A DNA stretch of 7,122 nt. It comes from Bryobacterales bacterium (GTDB taxonomy: Bacteria > Acidobacteriota > Terriglobia > Bryobacterales > Bryobacteraceae). The position numbers were made by a program, and so were the translations under genes. The DNA lies in contig PLRZ01000108.1 in assembly GCA_003164075.1 (NCBI GenBank), positions 17,186 through 24,307 on the forward strand, in the 5' to 3' direction. Below the pieces are notes generated by a model. That model did no database searches and was not told the DNA's origin. It was given only the letters and a program-made list of their open reading frames with translations. Below are positions 1 to 5,635 of the stretch, one piece after another (the first letter of the stretch is position 1; every line of letters starts with the position of its first letter).

Positions 1-255
1 GTCGTTGGGGTGGTCCTTATCCTCTGCAAACGAACCGTCGGCGAAGACTTCGCGGATACCTACCTGCCAGAGCTGGTGCGTGAGAACCTCCAGATTTTTT
101 ACCAGCCGTTCTCGCCATGGCCCGTCCCAGGATGGATGATCCTTCGGATCGGCCGGACCCCGTACCAGAATGGACTGCCTGAGCTCATCGAGCGACACCT
201 CGTAGTCGCCCGGCGGAAGAAGGCCATCCGGATCGAATGGTGGGATCGTTGCCAT
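1..255 (-). CDS. DUF6932-like, nucleotidyltransferase-like protein (3' end missing)
   Basis: This is an open frame of exactly 85 codons running leftwards from ATG at 255 off the window edge, with no stop. The protein begins MATIPPFDPDGLLPPGDYEV, continues through SLDELRQSIL, and has W-rich pieces (SWDGPWRERL, HQLWQVGI) before the last visible segment, FADGSFAEDKDHPND. I recognise this as the DUF6932 pattern (LLPPGDYE near the N-terminus, then GSF...KxxPND). The GSF...ND stretch resembles the G-S-x...D-x-D signature of Pol-beta/MNT-type nucleotidyltransferases, but the residues that would complete it lie outside the window. AAGG at 264-261 sits 5 nt before the ATG and supports the start. A good sigma70-like promoter lies just upstream. 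Family membership is from memory of the motif. A nucleotidyltransferase or toxin-antitoxin role is inference only. Confidence 0.75.
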   Translation of the reverse strand, partial: MATIPPFDPDGLLPPGDYEVSLDELRQSILVRGPADPKDHPSWDGPWRERLVKNLEVLTHQLWQVGIREVFADGSFAEDKDHPND

Positions 256-279
256 ATTTACCTTCAAGCCATATATAAC

Positions 280-308
280 AATCTAGCCCACCTTGACGTT
301 TGCGTCAA
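280..308 (-). promoter_or_regulatory. Promoter of the DUF6932-like gene
   Basis: Read on the minus strand: -35 TTGACG (308-303), a 17-bp spacer, and -10 TAGATT (285-280). The predicted start of transcription is near 273, giving a leader of about 18 nt that contains the AAGG ribosome-binding site. The -35 matches consensus at 5 of 6 positions and the -10 at 4 of 6. Confidence 0.6.
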
Positions 309-309
309 G
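292..309. promoter_or_regulatory. Palindromic operator between divergent promoters
   Basis: CTTGACG-TTTG-CGTCAAG is a perfect inverted repeat with 7-bp arms and a 4-bp centre. Symmetry continues imperfectly outwards to about 284-317 (6 of 8 further positions match, including TAGCC/GGCTA). It covers both -35 boxes, so a dimeric helix-turn-helix repressor bound here would silence both directions. This layout is typical of autoregulated toxin-antitoxin promoters. That the site is an operator is inference. Confidence 0.5.
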
Positions 310-321
310 TTAGGCTATGCT
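293..321 (+). promoter_or_regulatory. Divergent plus-strand promoter with no gene downstream
   Basis: Read on the plus strand: -35 TTGACG (293-298), a 17-bp spacer, and -10 TATGCT (316-321). It is the near mirror image of the minus-strand promoter, and the two -35 boxes are the two arms of one palindrome. Transcription would start near 328 and run rightwards. Only tiny frames follow (for example 11 codons from ATG at 379), so the product is either a short RNA or a lost gene. Confidence 0.45.
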
Positions 322-437
322 ATTGTCAATGTGATCCCCACATGTAGTGTATCGCTTGCAGTTTGGTCAAGTAATGGTATGAGCATAATGGAAGCACGGG
401 CGGGCTCAGTCTGATTCCTCGGCAGTTCCAGAATGCC

Positions 438-534
438 GGTGACCTCAGGAGTGCGGAGACTCATCTCGACGCTCTTCGAAAGCGGCAGTAGGCGTCCCGG
501 AGCGCCGAGATGAGTCTCCGGCCCAGAGGGCACC
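438..534. repeat. Long inverted repeat / hairpin element
   Basis: The inner arms 454-474 and 500-520 pair at 20 of 21 positions. They contain a perfect 14-bp match, GGAGACTCATCTCG at 455-468 against its complement at 506-519. The loop is 25 nt (475-499). An outer pair, GGTGACCTC (438-446) against GAGGGCACC (526-534), matches at 8 of 9 positions. No T-run follows on either strand, so it is not a classic intrinsic terminator, although it could stop read-through from nadE. The size and structure suggest a REP/MITE-like intergenic element. Confidence 0.6.
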
Positions 535-536
535 CC

Positions 537-554
537 GCAGACAGGAGTGTCTGC
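537..554. repeat. Short perfect hairpin, GCAGAC...GTCTGC
   Basis: GCAGAC (537-542) and GTCTGC (549-554) form a perfect 6-bp stem around a 6-nt AGGAGT loop. It lies about 45 bp beyond the nadE stop codon. The octamer CAGGAGTG of this site (542-549) also occurs at 446-453, next to the longer hairpin. Together they look like one repeat family. Confidence 0.5.
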
Positions 555-598
555 ACTACGTCCCAGACCTTCAGATTCAACAAGATACGTTGAGATTT

Positions 599-2248
599 CT
601 ACCCTCCGCGGGCGATGGGCATGCGCCAGCCGGTACCGAAGGCTCGCGACGTCACTTTCAATACCGGGGCGGCCTGCTTGCGCTTGAATTCGGCATTGCG
701 CACCAGTTTGACCACGCGGCGAACCGTGGCATCGTCGAATCCCCGCGCGATAATCTCCTCGGCAGATTTGGAGTGCTCCACATGCAGTTCCAGAATCTGG
801 TCCAGCAAGTCGTAGGGTGGCAGGCTGTCCTGGTCGGTCTGACCGGGCCGCAATTCGGCCGAAGGCGCCTTAGTCAGAATCGCTTCCGGAATATCTTCTC
901 TCCGCCGATTGCGCCAGCGGGAGACGCGGTAGACCATCATCTTCGGCAGATCCGCGATTACTGCCAGCCCGCCGTTCATATCGCCGTATAGAGTGCAGTA
1001 ACCTACCGCCAACTCCGACTTATTACCGGTAGTCAGCAGCAACGGGCCGAACTTATTGGACAGGGCCATCAGCAGGCTGCCGCGAATGCGCGACTGGATG
1101 TTCTCTTCGGTCACGTCGGGCTCGCGGCCGCGAAAGGCGTCGGCCAATACGGTTTCGTAAGTCCCCATGATGCCCGCGATCGGCAGGGTGACGGTGCGGA
1201 TGCCCAGGTTGCGCGCCAGTTCCAGCGAATCGTCCACGCTGCCGGCGCTGGAGTATGTCGACGGCATCAGCACGCCCAGCACATTTTCGGGACCCAAAGC
1301 GTCCACCGCGATGGCCGCCGTGAGGGCCGAATCGATGCCTCCGGACAGGCCCAGCAGCGCTTGGCGGAAGCGCGTCTTGCGGGCGTAATCGCGCACCCCC
1401 AGCACCAGCGCCGACCAGACCTCGGCTTCCGGCTCGAAATCTTCCGCGGCGATGGTTCCGGTGCTATGGGCGATGTCCACCACGGTCACGTCGCTGGTGA
1501 AGCCGCGGGCGCGCGCGAACATGCGGCCCTCGGCGTCGAACGCGGCGCTGTGGCCGTCGAAAATGAGGTCGTCATTGCCGCCTGCCTGACCCACAATCAC
1601 CACCGGCAGACCGTATTTGCGCGCCATGTGGCTGAGCATCTTCTCGCGCAGAAGTTGCTTGCCCACGGTAAAGGGCGATGCCGAGAGGTTGACGATGGCT
1701 TGCGCGCCGGCTTGCGCCAGCACCTCGATGGGGTCCTGATGATAGCGCTGGCGTTCCCAGAAATCGCGATCGTTCCAGACGTCCTCGCAAATGCTGATGC
1801 CCAGACGCCAGCCTCCCAGGTCCAGAATCTGCGGCTGCGCGGCCGGTTCGAAGTAGCGGTCCTCGTCGAACACGTCGTAGGTGGGCAGGAGCATTTTGTG
1901 GAACGCCGGACCCACCGCGCCATCGCGCAGGAGCACGGCGCTATTGAACAGCGGGCGGCCCATGGGAGCGGGATTGATGGTGGCCACGCCCACCAGCAGG
2001 GGCGATCCGCCGCGCAGTTCCGCCGCCATCGAGGCCAGTTTCTCGCCGGCGCGCCGCACGAAGCCCTCGCTCATCAGCAGGTCGCGCGGGAGGTAGCCCA
2101 TCAGCGCCAGTTCGGAGGTCACGATGAGATCGGGGCCCTGCGCCTGGGCGTCGCGGGCGGCGTGCAGGATCAGGTCGGCGTTGCCGTCGAGATCCCCTGC
2201 GGTGGGGTTGATCTGCAGTAAGGCTAGGCGCAAGCTCCAGTTTACCAT
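599..2248 (-). CDS. nadE: Glutamine-dependent NAD+ synthetase
   Basis: The enzyme catalyses the last step of NAD+ synthesis: ATP-dependent amidation of nicotinate adenine dinucleotide (NaAD), using ammonia released from glutamine in the cytoplasm. The 549 residues are the usual two-domain size. The N-terminal nitrilase-type glutaminase domain (about 1-270) shows the Glu-Lys-Cys triad: E46 in TSELALMGY, K118 in FHKMLLPTYD and C154 in ISICEDVWND. The C-terminal ATP-pyrophosphatase domain (about 280-549) carries the SGGIDS loop at 302-307, TTGNKSELAVGY at 406-417 and the PSAELRPGQTDQDSLPPYD stretch at 462-480. The frame is closed upstream by an in-frame TGA. ATG at 2248 has no Shine-Dalgarno. 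TTG at 2233 would give MRLALLQINPTAGDL, closer to the family start, and fits the extended -10 immediately before it. It lies 299 bp downstream of the PEP-CTERM gene, so it is probably its own unit. Identity is certain; the start is not. Confidence 0.96.
   Translation of the reverse strand: MVNWSLRLALLQINPTAGDLDGNADLILHAARDAQAQGPDLIVTSELALMGYLPRDLLMSEGFVRRAGEKLASMAAELRGGSPLLVGVATINPAPMGRPLFNSAVLLRDGAVGPAFHKMLLPTYDVFDEDRYFEPAAQPQILDLGGWRLGISICEDVWNDRDFWERQRYHQDPIEVLAQAGAQAIVNLSASPFTVGKQLLREKMLSHMARKYGLPVVIVGQAGGNDDLIFDGHSAAFDAEGRMFARARGFTSDVTVVDIAHSTGTIAAEDFEPEAEVWSALVLGVRDYARKTRFRQALLGLSGGIDSALTAAIAVDALGPENVLGVLMPSTYSSAGSVDDSLELARNLGIRTVTLPIAGIMGTYETVLADAFRGREPDVTEENIQSRIRGSLLMALSNKFGPLLLTTGNKSELAVGYCTLYGDMNGGLAVIADLPKMMVYRVSRWRNRRREDIPEAILTKAPSAELRPGQTDQDSLPPYDLLDQILELHVEHSKSAEEIIARGFDDATVRRVVKLVRNAEFKRKQAAPVLKVTSRAFGTGWRMPIARGG
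2239..2247 (-). promoter_or_regulatory. Extended -10 overlapping the nadE start
   Basis: Minus-strand TGG-TAAACT (2247-2239) fits an extended -10 (TGN plus TANNNT). Its last base is 6 nt from the TTG codon at 2233 and it overlaps the ATG at 2248. If used, the mRNA would begin at or next to the TTG. I see no convincing -35; CTTTTG at 2267-2262 has the right 17-bp spacing but matches consensus poorly. Confidence 0.35.
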
Positions 2249-2547
2249 CGGGTGCGCGGCGCAAAAGTGAGAAGAGGGGATTGATCAGGCGATCCGATCC
2301 TCCTCCCAGTAAGTGCTCGAACCTCCCCGTCGATTCGGGTGCAACGCAGGGCGATGACCCCTTTGCGCGAAATTCCGGATAGCGCATCCGGTCGAATGGC
2401 GATGGACGTGGAAGTACAGGCGGTACGGCCTAACTGCCGCTTTTAGGATCGAACACTCCAGCCGTTCGATGTGAGCCGGATTTTAACAAAAGTGACACGA
2501 TCCGGGCGTTTCAGGAAGCCTCGTTTGCGGGAAGGTTCGATAGATCG
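2249..2547. other. Intergenic region between the PEP-CTERM gene and nadE
   Basis: No protein-like frame is visible. It holds several small inverted repeats: CCGGAT-N5-ATCCGG at 2375-2391 (perfect), ATCGAAC-N9-GTTCGAT at 2448-2470 (perfect 7-bp arms), and CCGGAT-N18-ATCCGG at 2476-2505. The last has the same arms as the first. None has a U-tract, so a clear intrinsic terminator for the upstream operon is missing. A purine-rich GGAGGAGG near 2302-2309 (minus strand) has no start codon at a usable distance. Confidence 0.4.
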
Positions 2548-3156
2548 TCAGGTCAAGTTTGGATATTGACGCGATCGACGGACCCACACAGCCCTTGCTA
2601 TGAGGATCGGGAAGCCGAGTAAACACAGGACCACGGTGCCCGGTTCAGGGATGGTGGAAGTGCTCAGGATATCCAGATCCTGCTCGTAGAGTTCCGTGCT
2701 CAACGTGCTGTCATACATCTGAAACGAGAATTCGTCCGGAATCCCGCCTGCGTAAACGCCGTCCAGCGCAACTGTGAAGGAAAACTGCGTCCCGGCCACG
2801 AACTGCTGCGCGTATTGACTGTAGCTGTTTCCGGGTGTGACGGCCAGTTGCAGCGTGCCGGCGTTCTGGAAGGCGCCGGCCGGGTCGGAACCGTTCGGCC
2901 CGACCGTGAAGCTCCCGAACGTATCCGACAGGTTCAGAGCCACGGCACTGCCGCCGCCGAGATCGATGCCGGTAACGAGGGCCGTGCTGTTGCTGGCGTC
3001 TCCGCCGGTGAGTTCAAACGCGGCATAGTACGTCGTGCCACCATTCAGGCTACTTCCATCCAAGAACGTGGTCCCGTTGTTCACAATGATCGTGAGCGTC
3101 GTCGCGGCATGGGCGAGCGACATCGCCCCTGCGAGGAGAAGCGCGAGCCGGATCAT
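2548..3156 (-). CDS. PEP-CTERM surface protein, NF038129-like
   Basis: This is a 202-residue exported protein. A short signal peptide (about 1-17, MIRLALLLAGAMSLAHA, likely cleaved after AHA) precedes a Ser/Thr/Gly/Asn-rich beta-type domain (about 18-165) with TYYAAFELTGGD and GGIPDEFSFQMYDS. These recall the NF038129 group of PEP-CTERM proteins. The C-terminus is a complete sorting signal: IPEPG at 169-173, a hydrophobic helix at about 174-190, and the basic VRRSRQ at 192-197. In this system an exosortase (EpsH/XrtA type) recognises the tail and transfers the protein to the cell surface or exopolysaccharide. No exosortase gene is in the window. ATG overlaps the TGA of the upstream gene (ATGA), and GGGGG lies about 9 nt before it, so translation is probably coupled. 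Function beyond surface attachment is unknown. Confidence 0.88.
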   Translation of the reverse strand: MIRLALLLAGAMSLAHAATTLTIIVNNGTTFLDGSSLNGGTTYYAAFELTGGDASNSTALVTGIDLGGGSAVALNLSDTFGSFTVGPNGSDPAGAFQNAGTLQLAVTPGNSYSQYAQQFVAGTQFSFTVALDGVYAGGIPDEFSFQMYDSTLSTELYEQDLDILSTSTIPEPGTVVLCLLGFPILIARAVWVRRSRQYPNLT

Positions 3157-4652
3157 ATCTGGTTTCCCCCTGCCGCAACCCGTGGGGTGAAGGTGATGGA
3201 CTGCACGGGTTGAGAATTGGTGAACGTAAGCGTTACGCTGGCGGTTTGGCCGGCGCCTATGCTGCTGCCGGCCGATACATACGGCGAACCGGCAGGAGCG
3301 AAACAGTTAGTAGCGCCTTGCGAGTTCACGAGTGCGGCGTTGGAGCTAAGACTCTCGATGACCAGGTTGATGGGCCCGCTGATGGTGGCCAAGCCGGGGT
3401 TGTAGAGCGTGACCGTTTCGGTCCACTGGCCGGTGGCGAGATTCCTCTTGAGGCCGCTCAGGGTCACGGCAACCTGTGAGGTGACGTCATTGGCACAGGT
3501 GGGTCCCGCGACGGTGAGACTGTAATTTGCCGTGGCCGCACAACTGGAGTCGGAGGGGGTCGCGATTACCGTGAACGGATAGGTGCCCCCAGCGGTGGGA
3601 GTTCCCGACAGAGTGCCGCTCGCAAAGGCCAGGCCGGGAGGAAGCGCGCCGGTCGTGGAATAGGTAAATGTCTCGCCTGCTTGTGTCGCGGTAAAGCTTT
3701 GGGTGTAGGACGAACCGAGCAGGGCGCCGGACAGGCTGGGCGGTTGCAGGGACGCCGAACATTGCATGGCCTCGAGGATGGGCATGTGGCCGAAAGCCAC
3801 CACCGTGCCGTTTACCGACGCGATCAGCTCCGGCCAATCCACGAACGTGCCGGAGCCTACGGGTAGCCTCACGTCGGCGTAGATGTTTCCATTTTGGTAT
3901 TGCAGGTTCGTTAAGCCTACACCGTTATTGTCAGTAGGCGCACAGTCCGTGGCAGGGCAAGTAAGGCTATAACGAGAGGCAAGGGTAACTGGAAGTTGAG
4001 CCGGAGGCGGGTTCAGCAGGGTAGCTAAAAGCTGGTGCGGGTAGGTGCCGCCGAAAGAAAGTATCGGGATGGCCGGAACCATCGTCGCGGGGCAGAATAA
4101 TGCCGATGGCGTGGGTACTCCGGTAGGAGGGCCGGGTGGCAATGAGGCTGTGTCCCACGTCGTCGCTTCACCCGCGCTCAGAACCCAAGAGAGGCTTTGG
4201 CTGGTGAAGTAGCTGGTAATGCCGGAACTTCCGCCCAGGTCGTCGCTGTTGCCAAGTTGGACGGAAACGGCGTCCTTGTGGTAGCCGGGAAAGAAGATGG
4301 TGGGTTGCCCCGAATATATTATCGGGCCGGGAGTGAAGTAGTTCATGGGAGGGCTTCGGGGAATGGTGAGTGCGGACGGGTAGCTGCTGTAATAAGAGAA
4401 AATACCCCAAGGAGCCGGTTGGGCCAGAGTCGCCAAGGGTGTACCGCCAAGATTCTGAGCCGCTTCAATGCACTCGAAAACGGGAAGGAGTACCGGCGGC
4501 GGTGGTGGCGTTATGGGCCCCTGTGCAGACGCAATTGAAGGAGCTGCGAGGGCGTAGCACAAGAGAGGGAGGGCCGGGATTCCGAGGGGGAGTCTAATCG
4601 GCCGGCTGCATCGGTCGGCGAACCTGCTTGACAACCGGGACTTCATAAGCAT
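3153..4652 (-). CDS. Secreted Ig-like domain protein
   Basis: This is 499 residues from ATG at 4652, or 497 from ATG at 4646. Numbering here starts at 4646. After a basic N-terminus and a hydrophobic core (about 23-38), a signal peptide likely ends at ASA-Q (41/42) and is followed by a proline stretch (ITPPPPPVLLP). Residues about 55-295 form a domain I do not recognise. It has several cysteines, including the paired FCPAT and TCPATDCAP motifs. About 296-380 is a putative-Ig (He_PIG-type) domain, shown by ALPPGLAF, GTLSGTPTAGGTYPFTV and a closing NYSLTVAG. About 384-490 is a second beta-sandwich-type module (DVTSQVAVTLSGLKRN, WTETVTLYNPG, SGPINLVIESLSSNA) of a kind common at the C-termini of acidobacterial secreted proteins. 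There is no PEP-CTERM or other anchor. It is the first gene of an operon with the PEP-CTERM gene. The frame stays open upstream to 5015, but that extension is Arg/Gly/Trp-rich and precedes the signal peptide, so I exclude it. Confidence 0.8.
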   Translation of the reverse strand: MLMKSRLSSRFADRCSRPIRLPLGIPALPLLCYALAAPSIASAQGPITPPPPPVLLPVFECIEAAQNLGGTPLATLAQPAPWGIFSYYSSYPSALTIPRSPPMNYFTPGPIIYSGQPTIFFPGYHKDAVSVQLGNSDDLGGSSGITSYFTSQSLSWVLSAGEATTWDTASLPPGPPTGVPTPSALFCPATMVPAIPILSFGGTYPHQLLATLLNPPPAQLPVTLASRYSLTCPATDCAPTDNNGVGLTNLQYQNGNIYADVRLPVGSGTFVDWPELIASVNGTVVAFGHMPILEAMQCSASLQPPSLSGALLGSSYTQSFTATQAGETFTYSTTGALPPGLAFASGTLSGTPTAGGTYPFTVIATPSDSSCAATANYSLTVAGPTCANDVTSQVAVTLSGLKRNLATGQWTETVTLYNPGLATISGPINLVIESLSSNAALVNSQGATNCFAPAGSPYVSAGSSIGAGQTASVTLTFTNSQPVQSITFTPRVAAGGNQI

Positions 4653-4659
4653 GGGCCTG

Positions 4660-4668
4660 AGGATATCA
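4660..4668 (-). promoter_or_regulatory. Extended -10 of the secreted-protein operon
   Basis: Minus-strand TGA-TATCCT (4668-4660) is followed by 7 nt and then ATG at 4652. This would place the transcript start at the start codon. It overlaps one half of a GATATC-N11-GATATC inverted pair (4662-4667 and 4679-4684) that could bind a regulator. No good -35 is seen at normal spacing; TTGATC at 4693-4688 is 22 bp away. Confidence 0.35.
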
Positions 4669-4712
4669 CAGTCCTGAAGATATCGGAGATCAAGGCAGAA
4701 TTTTACGAACTT

Positions 4713-4727
4713 CCCGCCGCAGGCGGG
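4713..4727. repeat. GC-rich hairpin upstream of the operon
   Basis: CCCGCC-GCA-GGCGGG has perfect 6-bp arms and a 3-nt loop. It is followed at 4725 by a diverged 42-bp tandem duplication: copies about 4725-4756 and 4767-4798, each running from GGGC(C)ATGGTC to an identical CAGACGGCAG. No T-run accompanies the hairpin. Confidence 0.4.
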
Positions 4728-5128
4728 CATGGTCAAGAGGTTTGTGCAGACGGCAGTTTTGCCCTTGGGCCATGGTCTAGCCGGTCGCCAGACGGCAGAA
4801 CCTGAAGAGGGCCGACTAGCTCGGCAAGACCAACGCAGCGATTTCCAAAGAACCGGTCCACCGCCTCTCGTCACCGATCCTGCCGCCACTCGGATCGCGT
4901 TGACTGCGATTTCCGGCCAATATTTCCTTTTCTCCCAGCGCCGCATCCCGCCACCCCCTTGGATCCCTCGTGGCCCCGTGTTCATGCCGGAAGCGGAAGG
5001 ACGCCTGACTCTCATGTCGTTCTTCTGAAAACGCGCTTAGACCTGTGCTTCGCCGGGCCACGCCGGCACACCGTCGAGGAATTAGCGAGCCTCGGAACAA
5101 TCCGCCGGCGAATTACCAAACGAAGCCA

Positions 5129-5146
5129 TTTACCATCGGGTGCGCG
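5129..5146. repeat. Second copy of the 18-bp repeat found at the nadE start
   Basis: TTTACCATCGGGTGCGCG occurs exactly at 2241-2258 (across the nadE start) and again here in the same orientation, 2.9 kb away. A shorter version, TACCATCGGG, is at 5587-5596, 44 bp before the glycosyltransferase gene. On the minus strand the motif reads CCCGATGGTA, which contains a TGG-TA extended -10-like core. Confidence 0.55.
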
Positions 5147-5195
5147 ACATGGAAAGGGCAGGTAGGCCTGCTGCTACAGCAAGCGGCCCGTACCG

Positions 5196-5307
5196 AGACT
5201 TGGGCCGCGCATCGCCCGTGCGCGCTCGGAGCGCTGAGCCCGAAGGCCGATCGCGGGGTGCTAGGGTTGTCGCCGGGGCGCGCGCCGGGGCGATGGCCCC
5301 CAAGTCT
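5196..5307. repeat. Large imperfect inverted repeat
   Basis: The outer arms AGACTTGGG (5196-5204) and CCCAAGTCT (5299-5307) are perfect complements. Inside them, ATCGCCC (5211-5217) pairs with GGGCGAT (5288-5294), and GC-rich GCGCGC blocks (about 5220 and 5279) add further pairing. The whole would fold as a hairpin of about 112 nt. A related fragment, TCAGACCTTG at 5323-5332, can pair instead with CAAGTCTGA at 5301-5309. Confidence 0.5.
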
Positions 5308-5384
5308 GAAATAGCAGTACACTCAGACCTTGGCGTTTTTGTTGGAGATTTGTCGCGTCGCCCCCTTCGTGCCGCACACCCTCA

Positions 5385-5407
5385 CCCCATCGGGTAACCC
5401 GATGGGG
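5385..5407. repeat. Perfect 23-bp palindrome containing CCATCGGG
   Basis: CCCCATCGGGT, a single A, then ACCCGATGGGG: 11-bp arms without mismatch and a 1-bp centre. It contains the CCATCGGG octamer of the dispersed repeat in both orientations. The one-base centre makes a protein-binding dyad or cruciform more natural than an RNA hairpin. There is no T-tract for a terminator. Confidence 0.6.
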
Positions 5408-5539
5408 GGAAGTGGCGTGAGATAGGCTCGTGGGGCGGCCAGGGCAGTCACTCCCCCATTGCCCCCGCGTGCTGACGCGCGCGGCTCCGTAACGCCTGCG
5501 AAATCAATGCGACCGTTTCCGAGCAGCGACCGTAAGGGA

Positions 5540-5556
5540 CCGTTAGCCGGTAACGG
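5540..5556. repeat. Hairpin in a GACCGT repeat block
   Basis: CCGTTA (5540-5545) and TAACGG (5551-5556) pair perfectly around a GCCGG loop. GACCGT occurs three times just upstream and into the stem (5511, 5528, 5538), and a CGCGT-GCTG-ACGCG hairpin lies at 5466-5479. The block resembles the GC-rich intergenic repeats I associate with acidobacterial genomes. That link is from memory and unverified. Confidence 0.4.
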
Positions 5557-5620
5557 ATTCTCCCCAGATCGGATGGGCACCCTAGATACCATCGGGCGCC
5601 GGGCTTTTTCTGGCGGGGTC

Positions 5621-5635
5621 TGCTAAACTGTTTAG
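5621..5635 (+). promoter_or_regulatory. Extended -10 and palindrome before the glycosyltransferase gene
   Basis: TGC-TAAACT (5621-5629) ends 10 nt before the ATG at 5640. It overlaps a 13-bp dyad, CTAAAC-T-GTTTAG (5623-5635). No Shine-Dalgarno lies between it and the ATG, so the mRNA would have a leader of only a few bases. The -35 is poor. Confidence 0.4.

Larger units (their letters stand above)
322..598. other. Gene-free stretch between divergent promoter and nadE
   Basis: The stretch holds the orphan plus-strand transcription start region and two hairpin elements (438-534 and 537-554). I found no frame with protein-like composition on either strand. The left part (about 256-380) is visibly more AT-rich than the rest of the window, which fits an acquired segment. 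Confidence 0.5.

Noticed and set aside
10..414. 134-codon plus-strand open frame at the left end
   Set aside because: It is antisense to the recognisable DUF6932-like gene and runs through the divergent promoter.
1361..2221. 286-codon plus-strand open frame
   Set aside because: It lies antisense inside nadE and has the same His/Ala/Arg-rich shadow composition with no recognisable motif.
2476..2505. Intrinsic terminator for the PEP-CTERM operon
   Set aside because: The stem is only 6 bp with an 18-nt loop and there is no U-tract on the minus strand.
2527..2545. GGTTCGA resembling a tRNA T-arm
   Set aside because: No acceptor stem, anticodon arm or CCA-proximal pairing can be built around it.
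4653..5015. 121-residue N-terminal extension of the secreted Ig-like protein
   Set aside because: The extension is Arg/Gly/Trp-rich and not protein-like. It would bury the signal peptide, and it runs through the likely promoter at 4660-4668.
4729..5028. 99-codon plus-strand frame
   Set aside because: There is no ribosome-binding site and no domain. The composition matches the antisense of an equally non-protein-like frame.
5113..5322. 69-codon minus-strand frame
   Set aside because: It covers the large inverted repeat and has no motif, no ribosome-binding site and Cys/Arg/Pro-biased composition.
5323..5592. 89-codon minus-strand frame starting in CCCGATGGTA
   Set aside because: It spans the perfect palindrome and the GACCGT block and has low-complexity sequence and no Shine-Dalgarno. 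It reads like translated repeat DNA.
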